A stretch of 64,000 nt of DNA from Methanocaldococcus bathoardescens (lineage in GTDB: Archaea; AGJL01; Methanococci; Methanococcales; Methanocaldococcaceae). Shown here one piece after another: positions 48,743 to 61,534 of the stretch; positions within the stretch are counted from its first letter, which is position 1, and every line of letters starts with the position of its first letter. The notes under the pieces are model-generated. The model saw only the letters and a list, made by a program, of their open reading frames with translations, was not told the origin of the DNA and did no database searches. Location of the stretch: positions 372,001 to 436,000 of the forward strand of contig NZ_CP009149.1 of assembly GCF_000739065.1 (NCBI RefSeq). The letters run 5' to 3'. Both the position numbers and the translations under genes were made by a program.

Positions 48743-49576
48743 ATGGAATGTTCAATCTGCGTTCATACATCAAAAACAAAAAAGATAGTTAATCATGAAG
48801 GAAAACCTACATGTGTAGATTGCTTAACAATGCTAAAGTATCCACCAAATTTTGAGAAAATGAGAGAAGAAGTTGAAGAAATATTATATAATTTAAAAAG
48901 AGAAGGTGGAAAATATCATTGTGTTTTAGCACTTTCTGGTGGAAAAGATAGTGTTTTAGCATTAAAACTATTAAAAGAGAAATTTAAACTAAATCCATTA
49001 TGTGTTATGGTTGATAATAAGTATATGGCTAAAGAAGCCATAGAAAACGCTTTAAATGTAACTAAACATTACAACGTTGATTTAATGATTTTAAATAGGG
49101 ATTATACAGAATTATTTGAAGATGCGATAAAAAGAGGAGAAAGTCCTTGTAGAAGATGCTCAAAATTAACATTGAGAGAAGTTTGGAGAGTTGCTAAATT
49201 GTTAGGGTTGAAGTATGTAATTACAGGGCATGAATTGCCTTTCGGGCATTCAGCAATAAGGGATATGAAGGAAGGAATAAAAATGATAAGGTTATTAGCC
49301 CCCTATAAATTTAAAGAGGAAGAAAAATACAAAATGTTGGAAGATTTACCTTGGAAAAAACCAGATTTGGGAGGGTATACAACAAATTGTTTAGTGCTTG
49401 GTGTAGCGTTAGAGAGATTTTATGATAAGTATGGTTTTAGCTTTGAAATTGATAGAATAGCCACGCTTGTTAGATTGGGTTTATTATCAAAAGAGAAAGC
49501 AAAAGAAGCTTTAAAAAAGCCAAAAGTTCCTGATGAAGTTTATAAGGAGTTGAGAGAAAGGGGATTAAAGATATAA
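48743..49576 (+). CDS. PP-loop ATPase with N-terminal zinc ribbon (tRNA thiolation-like)
   Basis: 277 aa. N-terminal CxxC pairs (CSICVHTSK, CVDC), then the PP-loop VLALSGGKDSVLALKLL, and later CRRCSKLTL and a TGHELPFGHSA segment. Related to the TtcA/Ncs6 sulfur-transfer group and other adenylating PP-loop enzymes. The exact substrate is not clear. Divergent from carS. Confidence 0.82.
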   Translation: MECSICVHTSKTKKIVNHEGKPTCVDCLTMLKYPPNFEKMREEVEEILYNLKREGGKYHCVLALSGGKDSVLALKLLKEKFKLNPLCVMVDNKYMAKEAIENALNVTKHYNVDLMILNRDYTELFEDAIKRGESPCRRCSKLTLREVWRVAKLLGLKYVITGHELPFGHSAIRDMKEGIKMIRLLAPYKFKEEEKYKMLEDLPWKKPDLGGYTTNCLVLGVALERFYDKYGFSFEIDRIATLVRLGLLSKEKAKEALKKPKVPDEVYKELRERGLKI

Positions 49577-49593
49577 GCAAATGAGGGATAAAA

Positions 49594-50649
49594 ATGCACA
49601 TAATAGCAATAAATGAAAATGGATTTTTAGACAAAATTAAAGGAAGAAACCCACTATTTACTTGTGTAATTTCATCAATAGAGACAACAACCTACATACC
49701 AATATCTGGAGTTCATAGAGATGTTATTAAATATACACCAGCCGCAGATGTTGAGCTTGTTTTTTATGGAAAGTCATTAACTTTAAAAACCCCTCCAATA
49801 GATGCCACTGGCTCACCAACACCTGCAACCATTACAAGGGCATGTGTTGAGCTAAAAAATATAAAAAACTTACATATAGATGCTGGAGCTTTTGTTAAAC
49901 CAAAGATTCCTTTTATAGAAATGGATGAAGAGCCAACTGGAAAAATAGAAGAAGGTAGAGCTATGAACAACTCAAAAGAATTATTTAAAAAAGGTTATCT
50001 TTTAGGAAAAAACTTAGATGCTGAGATGTTAGTTGTTGGAGAAAGCGTCCCAGGAGGAACAACAACTGCCTTAGGAGTTTTGCTTGGCTTAGGTTATGAT
50101 GCTGAAGGAAAAGTTAGCTCTGGCTCTATAAACAACCCACATGAATTAAAAATAAAGGTTGTTAGAGAAGGATTAAAGAAAGCAAATATAAATGAAAACT
50201 CTTCTGTCTTTGATGTGTTAAATGCTGTTGGAGATAAGATGATGCCTGTTGTTGCAGGTTTAGCTATAAGTTTCGCTGAAAAAAATAAACCTGTCATATT
50301 AGCTGGAGGAACTCAAATGAGTGCAGTCCTTGCAGTTATAAAAGAGATTAATAAAGAGGTTTTAAAAAATAACTTAATAGCCATAGGAACTACTGAATTT
50401 GTTTTAAATGATAAAAAAGGAGATTTGAGGGGTATAGTTGAGCAAATAGGAGATGTCCCAGTATTGGCATCTAAGTTTTATTTTGAAGAGGCAAAAATTG
50501 AAGGGTTAAAGAATTACTGCAAAGGTTCAGTAAAGGAAGGCGTAGGAGCTGGAGGAATAGCAGTATATAGCATAGCTAATGATTTAGAGCCTACAAAAAT
50601 AAGAGAATTTATAGAAAATAGATTTAATGAATGGTATTTAAAACAATAA
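49594..50649 (+). CDS. cobT: CobT-like nicotinate-nucleotide phosphoribosyltransferase
   Basis: 351 aa, archaeal branch of nicotinate-nucleotide:dimethylbenzimidazole phosphoribosyltransferase. Motifs: GESVPGGTTTALGVLLGLG, SSGSINNPHELK, GGTQMSAVLAVI and GSVKEGVGAGGIAVYS. It would activate the lower-ligand base for corrinoid completion, so it is a functional relative of the cbiZ/transporter cluster though 27 kb away. The archaeal members differ from bacterial CobT in length and are less well studied. The start follows GAGGGAT. Confidence 0.85.
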   Translation: MHIIAINENGFLDKIKGRNPLFTCVISSIETTTYIPISGVHRDVIKYTPAADVELVFYGKSLTLKTPPIDATGSPTPATITRACVELKNIKNLHIDAGAFVKPKIPFIEMDEEPTGKIEEGRAMNNSKELFKKGYLLGKNLDAEMLVVGESVPGGTTTALGVLLGLGYDAEGKVSSGSINNPHELKIKVVREGLKKANINENSSVFDVLNAVGDKMMPVVAGLAISFAEKNKPVILAGGTQMSAVLAVIKEINKEVLKNNLIAIGTTEFVLNDKKGDLRGIVEQIGDVPVLASKFYFEEAKIEGLKNYCKGSVKEGVGAGGIAVYSIANDLEPTKIREFIENRFNEWYLKQ

Positions 50650-50679
50650 AATTAAAAACAAAATTAAATAAGTGAAACT

Positions 50680-51390
50680 ATGAGGATTGAGTTAGAACTG
50701 CAGACAGATAATTTTACAGTAATCCCTTACAACCACCAGTATTATTTAGCATCAGCTATATACAATAAAATTCATTCTGCAAGTCCAGAATATGCTGAAA
50801 GATTACATAACTATCAAAAATTTAAGTTTTTTACTTTCTCTTTGTTGCAAATTAGAAAGAGAGTTATTAGAAAGGAAGGAATTGAAACTATAGATGGAAA
50901 AGCTTATCTTTATCTTTCTTCTCCAAAAACTGAATTTATAGAGAATTTTGTTGCTGGGTTATTAGAAGATGGTAAATTGAGGGTTGGGAATGTAGAATTC
51001 TTTGTAAGAAAAGCTAAGGTTTTGCCAATCCCAAAAAAATTCAATATCTTAAAAACAATCTCTCCAATACACTTAAAGACAATGATTGAGACAGAAGATG
51101 GATTAAAAACTTATGATTTACTTCCAAACAATTCAAAATTTTATGAAAACTTAAAAAATAACCTAAAAAAGAAATATGAGGCATTTTATAATGAAAAATG
51201 TGATATGAACTTTGAATTTGAAATTTTAAAATATAAGCCTAAGAGGATGAGAATAAAGGATATTTATTGTAGGTGTTCTGAAATGGTGTTTAAGGTTTGG
51301 GGGGATTATGAGCTAATAAAATTTGGTTATGAGTGTGGGTTTGGGGAAAAGAATAGTATGGGTTTTGGAATGGTTATGAATATTGATTAA
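50680..51390 (+). CDS. cas6: CRISPR endoribonuclease Cas6
   Basis: 236 aa RAMP protein that cuts pre-crRNA in the repeat. Two ferredoxin-like folds, ending with the glycine-rich loop GYECGFGEKNSMGFGMV. Histidines in the N-terminal third (YNHQYY, KIHSAS, RLHNYQ) include the likely general acid/base. First gene of the cas locus, convergent with csa3. The start follows AGTGA. Confidence 0.93.
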   Translation: MRIELELQTDNFTVIPYNHQYYLASAIYNKIHSASPEYAERLHNYQKFKFFTFSLLQIRKRVIRKEGIETIDGKAYLYLSSPKTEFIENFVAGLLEDGKLRVGNVEFFVRKAKVLPIPKKFNILKTISPIHLKTMIETEDGLKTYDLLPNNSKFYENLKNNLKKKYEAFYNEKCDMNFEFEILKYKPKRMRIKDIYCRCSEMVFKVWGDYELIKFGYECGFGEKNSMGFGMVMNID

Positions 51391-51410
51391 CCCATAAATA
51401 ACTTCAAAAC

Positions 51411-52013
51411 TTAATTTAATTTTACTATTCTTTTTCTTCCAATTTTTTCTGTTTTTATTAAATTTTTCTTTTCTAAAGAATTGACATATTTAATTATTGC
51501 TGGTAAAGAGACATTAAATTCTTCTGCCAATTCAGAAATTGTTTTCTCTCGTTCATTTAGTGATGCTAAAATTTTCCTTTCAAAATTTGTTAATTTAAAC
51601 GGATGAGCTATTTTTGGCAGTTCAATAATTCTCTTTTTATGCACATAAACAATCTTAAAAACCTTATCAAATTCGTATAAAGAAGCATATAGTAAAGCAA
51701 GTGAGGTAATTTTCCTTCCGCCAGTGATATTTACAATTACTTCATCTTCTTTTTTTATAATATCTCTCAAAATTTCAACATTTTTTTCAAATTCAATTCC
51801 ACTAATCCTAACTTTTTCGCATTCAATTCCTAACATACTACACAATTCTTCTGCTTTTTTTAATGATTCATCAACTTTTTTTAGGTCATCTTCTTTAATA
51901 TAATCTTCATTATCCTTTGAATATACAAGAATTGCTTTTTTCGCTCCATATTCTGCTATTGGTTTGTAAATGTGTTCTATATGGAATCCTATGTTTATTA
52001 TATGTGTTTTCAT
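51411..52013 (-). CDS. csa3: Csa3-type CARF-HTH regulator
   Basis: 200 aa. An N-terminal CARF (CRISPR-associated Rossmann) domain has VNITGGRKITSLALLYASL, which marks the nucleotide-ligand site. The C-terminal winged helix-turn-helix has REKTISELAEEFNVSLPAIIKYVNSLEKKN. Relatives sense cyclic oligoadenylate and control cas genes or arrays; ligand binding here is inferred. It is divergent from cas10d and probably binds the region between them. Confidence 0.88.
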   Translation of the reverse strand: MKTHIINIGFHIEHIYKPIAEYGAKKAILVYSKDNEDYIKEDDLKKVDESLKKAEELCSMLGIECEKVRISGIEFEKNVEILRDIIKKEDEVIVNITGGRKITSLALLYASLYEFDKVFKIVYVHKKRIIELPKIAHPFKLTNFERKILASLNEREKTISELAEEFNVSLPAIIKYVNSLEKKNLIKTEKIGRKRIVKLN

Positions 52014-52162
52014 GAGTATCCCAAAATAGCTTTTCTAATAATTTTGTTAAATTAATTATTATATGGTCTGATATAAAAACTTAACCAAAAAAGTTAATAG
52101 TTAAATTTATATATCTCAAACTTTATATTTTAAAGCATTGAGGATACAAAAATGGTGGCATT
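52014..52162. promoter_or_regulatory. csa3/cas10d divergent promoter with candidate operator
   Basis: A TATA-like AAATTTATATATC at about 52103-52115 serves cas10d, and a CCATATAATAA on the minus strand near 52060-52070 could serve csa3. Between them is an imperfect inverted repeat, AACTTAAC (52078-52085) against GTTAATAGTT (52093-52102), abutting the cas10d TATA box. This is the natural place for Csa3 to act. Confidence 0.45.
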
Positions 52163-54745
52163 ATGGAAATAAGAGTGAAACCAAAAAAGATATTTAAAAC
52201 TAAACTATTTCAAAGTGAAACAAAAATGTATTTTAGTAAAGTATTTATTAAATTATTCAAAAAATATCGCTTAAAACCAGCAAAAGGGGGCAAAACATTC
52301 GAAGAAAAGGTTAAGAGTGGGGAAATTGGAGGGGTAGATTTACCGGACATGAGTTATCCAATGCATGTTTTAAATGGTATAATTCCATCTTTAAAAGTTT
52401 TAGAGAACAAATGGCTAAATAAAGGTTTAATAAATGAAGATAACGAAGATGACGACATAAAAATGCTTTTAAAGTGCCTGTTGATTGCATTTACATTCCA
52501 TGACATAAATAAATTGCACAATGAAATTGATTTGAAAACATCTGTTGAAAAATATTTTGAAGAGGATTTAAAGGATTTAGAAATTGAACTAAATGAGGAA
52601 GAAAAAGAAATTGTAAAGTATCTTGTATTGGCAACAGAAGAGAGAACAAGATTTGTTATTCCAGATGACAAATTACCAACAAGAAGAGGGCTTAACAGAT
52701 TAATAAAAGATGATTTAATTGAAATTATTCATTTAGCTGATAGTATTTCCATTCCGATTGGGGACTATAACGATTTGTTGAAAATTTGGAAGAAATTGAG
52801 AAATTATGTTGATGTAAATGTATTTTACTTTGATGAAATTCCTTACGAGGTTTTAGCAAGGTTTATTGTTGAGAGATTAAGGGAAGATGTGGATTGTTAC
52901 GTTATTTCTCCAAGAGGATTTATTTACGAAGGGAATTTGGAAATAAATGAAGATTATTTGATAAAATCACTTGAAGAGTTCTTATACAGAAACATTGAAA
53001 AAATGGTTGAGGTTAATAGAGACAAAGCACAGTTAGATATATTTAGATTTATTGATATTAATGAAGAAAACATTTCGAAGTTAATTGAAAAAATTATCAA
53101 CAATTTTGGATTTGAATATTTTTACAGAGGAATTAGTTCAGATGAGGAAATAAGGGATGCTTTAACTAAAGAGTTTGAGAGTTTTGATGATGAAGAAAAG
53201 AAAAAATTTGCAATATTAACCTTTCTATACAAACTTACAGGAAATGAAAGTAGAAAAAAGGAAATTAATAAACTAAAATCAAAGTTTAACGATAAATACT
53301 TCAAAACAAACGATGAAACATTTGGTTTAGACAGAAAAATAGTCGAAAAAATAAACAGTAGCAAAGATAACGCATTAAAAAAGTATTTACATCTTTACAT
53401 TGCTACAAAAAAAGGATTTGATGAAAAAGAAATACTGGCTGATTTAATAACATTGTTAAATGAGAATTATAGCGGTTCTGAGAGGGCCAATTTGAAAGAA
53501 ATTATTAACGAATTACTTGGATATGCCTACTTAAACGGAAAAAAGATTAAAGATATAAAATTTGGGGATATTGGTTCAAAAAAGAACATGTGTTCGTTGT
53601 GTGGAAGGGAAACAAAAACAGTTGCAATAGCAAACCTATGCTTTGGATTTAAACCAAGAGGATTTACAAATAGAACCGTTGTATCTTTAAGTAATACTCA
53701 AAAGAATATCTGCTCAGTATGTTTAACTGAAATAACATTTAGAAAACTAATTTTTGGTAAAAAAGAAAATGTTCAGACGGTATATATTGATGCTTATGAC
53801 TACTTTGTCCCGTTAATGGAAGAAAATTTAACAAAATACATTGAAAGTGTTGGGGAGAATTTAGGAAATTTAATGAACGATGCTAAATCGTTTATAAGTG
53901 CAATTTATGGGTTTAATGTGAAAAAAGAGGAACAATTATTCCCATTCCTAATGGGTTTTGTAGATATATCCAAACAAATTGAGTTTATACGATTCTATAA
54001 GAAAATTTTGGATTTTGTCTATGAAACAGGGTTTAAGATTTATCTAACATATCCATTTAATCCAGATAAGGCAAAAAAAGAGACAATAATATTTGACTAT
54101 GTCCCAAAATCGTTCAAAAAATTAGGATGGGATAAAGTTAGGATAGATGAAATTGAAAAAATTAGAAACGAGTTTGAATTACTTTGGAAATTAGGATATA
54201 CCTTGAAAGGAGGTTCAAAATCAGACAATGTTATAGTTTCATTATTCAATGATTATGCTGACAACCCTATGGCATTTTACTTCTATTTGTTTAAATTAGA
54301 TTATCCGCACTCATTTGCTGAAAAATACAACTTAAATCTTATAAATCAAAGAATTGGGGTGGAAAAAATGAACATTATTGAAAAATTGGCGGATATTGCT
54401 TCAGATATAGATAATAATGTTGGGAAAAGTGCTTCTTCAAAGACATCAATAATTAGAGAATCCTTAGAAGTGCTAAAAACTGGAGTAAAGAGGGGATATG
54501 GTGATGAAGAAATAAAATCTATGATGGCAGGAATGCTTTATAGGAAATATCCTTATCCAAGCAAGAAAGAAAAAATTGAGGAGTTTTGTGAAGTGGTGTA
54601 TGATGAATTGTTTAAAGGATTATGGGGAGGGAGAATTCCATCAAAAAAGGAGCTTAGATATTGGATATACGCATTTGCATTCCACTATGATGCAAAATCA
54701 AGAGAAAAAAGAACTGCTAAAATTAATCAAGAAGAAACTCAATAA
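52163..54745 (+). CDS. cas10d: Type I-D large subunit Cas10d with HD nuclease domain
   Basis: 860 aa, Csc3/Cas10d. The N-terminal HD domain has FHDINKLHNEI (His113, Asp114), supplying the DNA-cutting activity missing from Cas3'. The middle holds a zinc-finger-like CSLCGRE ... CSVC pair (about residues 475-515), and the C-terminal part is helical. An in-frame ATG at 54368 has its own strong ribosome site, giving a separate Cas11d-like product. The start follows GGTGGCATT. Operon: cas10d, csc2, csc1, cas3', cas4, cas1. Confidence 0.92.
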   Translation: MEIRVKPKKIFKTKLFQSETKMYFSKVFIKLFKKYRLKPAKGGKTFEEKVKSGEIGGVDLPDMSYPMHVLNGIIPSLKVLENKWLNKGLINEDNEDDDIKMLLKCLLIAFTFHDINKLHNEIDLKTSVEKYFEEDLKDLEIELNEEEKEIVKYLVLATEERTRFVIPDDKLPTRRGLNRLIKDDLIEIIHLADSISIPIGDYNDLLKIWKKLRNYVDVNVFYFDEIPYEVLARFIVERLREDVDCYVISPRGFIYEGNLEINEDYLIKSLEEFLYRNIEKMVEVNRDKAQLDIFRFIDINEENISKLIEKIINNFGFEYFYRGISSDEEIRDALTKEFESFDDEEKKKFAILTFLYKLTGNESRKKEINKLKSKFNDKYFKTNDETFGLDRKIVEKINSSKDNALKKYLHLYIATKKGFDEKEILADLITLLNENYSGSERANLKEIINELLGYAYLNGKKIKDIKFGDIGSKKNMCSLCGRETKTVAIANLCFGFKPRGFTNRTVVSLSNTQKNICSVCLTEITFRKLIFGKKENVQTVYIDAYDYFVPLMEENLTKYIESVGENLGNLMNDAKSFISAIYGFNVKKEEQLFPFLMGFVDISKQIEFIRFYKKILDFVYETGFKIYLTYPFNPDKAKKETIIFDYVPKSFKKLGWDKVRIDEIEKIRNEFELLWKLGYTLKGGSKSDNVIVSLFNDYADNPMAFYFYLFKLDYPHSFAEKYNLNLINQRIGVEKMNIIEKLADIASDIDNNVGKSASSKTSIIRESLEVLKTGVKRGYGDEEIKSMMAGMLYRKYPYPSKKEKIEEFCEVVYDELFKGLWGGRIPSKKELRYWIYAFAFHYDAKSREKRTAKINQEETQ
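54356..54745 (+). CDS. cas11d: Probable internally translated small subunit Cas11d
   Basis: Inside cas10d, GGGGTGG (54356-54362) precedes an in-frame ATG at 54368 by 5 bp, as good a ribosome site as any in the window. The product would be the last 125 residues, starting MNIIEKLADIASD, and mainly helical. Internal translation of Cas11d from cas10d is established for bacterial type I-D systems (McBride and colleagues, from memory). Here it is an inference from the site, length and location. The coding part runs 54368-54745. Confidence 0.7.
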   Translation, partial: GVEKMNIIEKLADIASDIDNNVGKSASSKTSIIRESLEVLKTGVKRGYGDEEIKSMMAGMLYRKYPYPSKKEKIEEFCEVVYDELFKGLWGGRIPSKKELRYWIYAFAFHYDAKSREKRTAKINQEETQ

Positions 54746-54760
54746 AATGAGGTGATGACA

Positions 54761-55801
54761 ATGGCAAAGCAAAGGAATTTAAATGAATACAAAAAATATG
54801 TTGAGTATGATGAGAATGTTGTTAATGAATTTAGGGAAAAACTCTATTCAATAATCCCAAAAGAATATTTCCAAGAGAAATATACAAAAAGAACTCCAAA
54901 TGTGATAAAAGTAGCAACAATAAGAACTACAACTGGTTATTTAATTAATCGTTCAACAGAGCCAGATGAAGTTATAAGCACAACAATTGGTAATAAAGAT
55001 GTGGTTGCCATTCCTTCAAGAAAATTAAAATCAAGGGAAAAATTGACAGGGTTGATTTTGTGTAGGAAATTTAAAGTAATTCATCCAGAGGTTGAATACA
55101 ACTTTATAAAAAAATCAGAACATTTAGCAAATCCAAACTCCATAGTGTTTGGAGATAGCGTAACACAATCAAATGATGCTATTGGATTGCCTTCAAGAGT
55201 TATTTATGAATGGGCGTATTCAATTAGAGATAAAGATGAGATAACAGAAGAGCTAACTCACAATGCCTTAAGTGAAGAGGGAACAATGTGGGACAAAAGT
55301 GAAGGTTCTCAAAGACAAAGTTTGTATGGGATTCAATATATCAAACCAGGAGTTTATTTCCCACAGTTTATAACGTTCTATGACATAACACCAGAAGGGT
55401 TTATCCATGCTCTAATATCTCATTTAAAAACAACAAGATATGGAGCACAATCAAACGTTATGGATGCAAATATGAAAAACGAGATTATAGCAATAGCGTT
55501 AGATACCTTTGAACCACCAGTGTCATCCTATCTAATTTCAAAAGAGTTCAATGGAGAAGTAGATTTTGAAAACATAAAAGAGTTCGTTAAAGAAAAATTA
55601 AGGGAAAATTCATCCACATTAATTGAAAATGAGAAGTTAGAGGAACTCTTAAAGTTAATTGATGAATATCTAAAAGATGAAGAAAAATTAAAGCAACTTT
55701 ATTTGAAGCATTTAAACGATTGCATAAATTACTTAGTCGAGTGTAAAATTATCAAAAAAGAAGATGTTATTAAAAAATTATTAGAAGAAATGGGTGTCTA
55801 A
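54761..55801 (+). CDS. csc2: Type I-D backbone subunit Csc2 (Cas7)
   Basis: About 346 aa RAMP protein that forms the crRNA-binding backbone of the interference complex. Family stretches are NPNSIVFGDSVTQSNDAIGL, EGTMWDKSEGSQRQSLYG and FYDITPEGFIHAL. The ATG at 54761 is behind GAGGTGATG; upstream GTG/ATG codons overlap that site. The csc1 start follows 2 bp after the stop. Confidence 0.92.
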   Translation: MAKQRNLNEYKKYVEYDENVVNEFREKLYSIIPKEYFQEKYTKRTPNVIKVATIRTTTGYLINRSTEPDEVISTTIGNKDVVAIPSRKLKSREKLTGLILCRKFKVIHPEVEYNFIKKSEHLANPNSIVFGDSVTQSNDAIGLPSRVIYEWAYSIRDKDEITEELTHNALSEEGTMWDKSEGSQRQSLYGIQYIKPGVYFPQFITFYDITPEGFIHALISHLKTTRYGAQSNVMDANMKNEIIAIALDTFEPPVSSYLISKEFNGEVDFENIKEFVKEKLRENSSTLIENEKLEELLKLIDEYLKDEEKLKQLYLKHLNDCINYLVECKIIKKEDVIKKLLEEMGV

Positions 55802-55802
55802 T

Positions 55803-56435
55803 ATGCTCAGGCATTATAAAATAACTCTTCTCTCTCCTTTATTTTGTTATAACAAAACAGAGGGAGGGGTTGCATCAACAGAGCCATTTATTGGGGATAT
55901 TGCGTTGGACTATGCATTAAATTTTGTATTGGCAAAGAAAAGGGAATATACTTACCAAATAAAAAATAAACCTAATTATGAAGAGATTAAAGAGTTTGGG
56001 TTTGTATGGACTATTGGGAAACCGATATATTACGAAAAAACTCCAATATTTGCGAGAAAAACATCAGAAATTTCTGATTACATGGTTAGAAGAGATATAA
56101 TTGAACAAATGGGAAAAGGATTGTTTAAAAATTATTTCCACATTCAGGGAATAAAGGAAGGTTCGGTTTTTGAGGCATCTTTATTGACATTTGAAGACAT
56201 CAAGCTTCCAAAAACATTTACTTTGAGGATAGGAGTTGGTAGGGAGTGCCTCTTATTATTTGAAGAAAAAGAGGAAAAACCAGAGGAAATCTGGCTAAAT
56301 CTCTACACAATTAAAAAGATATTTGGAAAGGATGTAAAATTAAAGGAATCTCAGATGTTAAGATTTGTTTTATCTCACTACATTATTGGAACTGGATTCA
56401 AAGTTGAAGATTTAGAAAAGATATTCTCTAACTAA
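55803..56435 (+). CDS. csc1: Type I-D subunit Csc1 (Cas5)
   Basis: About 210 aa; Cas5-like RAMP protein that caps the crRNA 5' handle. Opens HYKITLLSPLFCYNKTEGG, with FIGDIALDYALNFVLAKK and LRIGVGRECLLL. The ATG at 55803 lies 2 bp after the csc2 stop, behind GGGTGT. A GTG frame from 55794 would overlap csc2. Confidence 0.9.
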   Translation: MLRHYKITLLSPLFCYNKTEGGVASTEPFIGDIALDYALNFVLAKKREYTYQIKNKPNYEEIKEFGFVWTIGKPIYYEKTPIFARKTSEISDYMVRRDIIEQMGKGLFKNYFHIQGIKEGSVFEASLLTFEDIKLPKTFTLRIGVGRECLLLFEEKEEKPEEIWLNLYTIKKIFGKDVKLKESQMLRFVLSHYIIGTGFKVEDLEKIFSN

Positions 56436-56455
56436 TTCTTTTTTGAGGGATTTTT

Positions 56456-58979
<2,524 letters not shown>

Positions 58980-58985
58980 GTGTAG

Positions 58986-60217
<1,232 letters not shown>

Positions 60218-60543
60218 AATACCATCTAAAAAATTGTTAAATTACTATTTTTTAAGGAACTATTTAAAAATATCCGAAATGCTCTAATTCTATAGGGGGC
60301 TTCGCCCTATTGTTATGAACCTTTTAGAAAAAGCTTCACCAAAATCTAACACCTCCTCGCTTACGCTCGGAGGTGTAACTTGGAATTGCTGGGGCATCCC
60401 AATAGGGGCGTAGCCCCTATGGTTGCGGATACCCAGAATAGATTAAGGTAGGGCTTTCAGCCCTACATAATCTCTTTTAATCCATAGAGGGGGCTTTGCC
60501 CCCTCTATTGGTATACTCCCCCATATTTTTACATGTGTATTAT
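60218..60543. repeat. Hairpin cluster between cas2 and the CRISPR array
   Basis: No gene is seen. Five GC-rich hairpins lie within about 220 bp: A-type 60292-60310 (ATAGGG/CCCTAT), B-type 60349-60376 (ACACCTCC/GGAGGTGT), A-type 60402-60420 (ATAGGGGC/GCCCCTAT), then 60448-60466 (GTAGGGCT/AGCCCTAC) and 60484-60508 (ATAGAGGGGGC/GCCCCCTCTAT). The first two, read on the minus strand, repeat the B-then-A order of the elements at 639 and 42009. They sit at the trailer end of the array and could act as transcription stops as well as insertions. Confidence 0.7.
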
Positions 60544-61077
60544 GTTCCCATACCGAAACGGTCTGATTTTAACAAGTGGTATTAAGACACGGTGATTTAG
60601 ACGCTCACATTGATATAACTTTGTTTCCATACCGAAACGGTCTGATTTTAACGATGAGGTTTTGGATGAAAGCTCCACAGAGGAAAGATTTGATGAGGAT
60701 GAGGAAGAAGACGTTTCCATACCGAAACGGTCTGATTTTAACGATGAAATAAACATTATAAACGCAGTTTCAGTTGATGCAAGTTTCCATACCGAAACGG
60801 TCTGATTTTAACAGAATTATACGTCCCTTCTGAATTTACAACATTTGTTTCCATACCGAAACGGTCTGATTTTAACGGTAAGCGTGGATTTTCTCAAGTA
60901 ATTCTGGTGTCATCTTGTTTCCATACCGAAACGGTCTGATTTTAACATGGATAATACCACAATTAAAACAAATACATCAACATGTTTCCATACCGAAACG
61001 GTCTGATTTTAACCTGTTTTGCCATTTAAACTATTATCATTAATATTGTTTCCATACCGAAACGGTCTGATTTTAAC
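60544..61077 (-). CRISPR. CRISPR array, 8 repeats and 7 spacers
   Basis: Repeats are 30 bp at 60544, 60623, 60713, 60783, 60847, 60917, 60984 and 61048 (starts). All are identical except the first, which has T to C at its fourth base. On the minus strand the repeat starts GTTAAAATCAGACCG and ends TATGGAAAC, like the M. jannaschii repeat, so transcription runs leftward with the degenerate repeat at the trailer end. Spacers, left to right, are 49, 60, 40, 34, 40, 37 and 34 bp. The two oldest, trailer-end spacers are unusually long. I saw no spacer match within the window. Confidence 0.98.
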
Positions 61078-61534
61078 AGGGCAATATTTTGCTCATTTCG
61101 TATGTTATCTCTTCTAATATTTAAGCTTTTTCATACCATAATTTTCGAAGGGTTAATAATCCCTTTTATTTATAAACCCTCGAAGTTTTTAATTAGGTTT
61201 TATTTTCTAATTTTCTATCTTAAAAAGTTTTAAAATTTTTTAATCTTTAATATTTATTGGGAAAATTTTGATTTAAAAATAATTATTTAAAATCTTTTAA
61301 AAATCTCTATAATTTAATTAATTTAAATACTTAAAATCTTTAAAATAAACTAACCTTAGAAATTTGATAAAAATTCTTAAAATTAAAAAATAAGTTTTTA
61401 AAAAGCTTTAAATTGAAAATAAAAGAATTTCCACGAGATAAATGTCATTTGAATATTTAAATTTAATATTTCAAAATAACATTAAAAATAACTATAATTT
61501 TAAATAAAAAGCTCAAAAATTAAAAGTAAAATAT
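61078..61534 (-). promoter_or_regulatory. CRISPR leader
   Basis: AT-rich, gene-free 457 bp on the upstream side of the array as transcribed. A TATA-like TTTATAAAT on the minus strand near 61168-61176 would place the transcript start about 70 bp before the first repeat. Next to it are paired segments (AAGGG/CCCTT and an imperfect TTCGAAGGGTT/AACCCTCGAAG). M. jannaschii arrays carry a leader-like long repeat of about 400 bp at this place (from memory); this may be its counterpart. Confidence 0.7.

Noticed and set aside
60529-60756. Open frame on the minus strand across the CRISPR repeats
   Set aside because: It is an artefact of the repeated unit; the region is a clear array.
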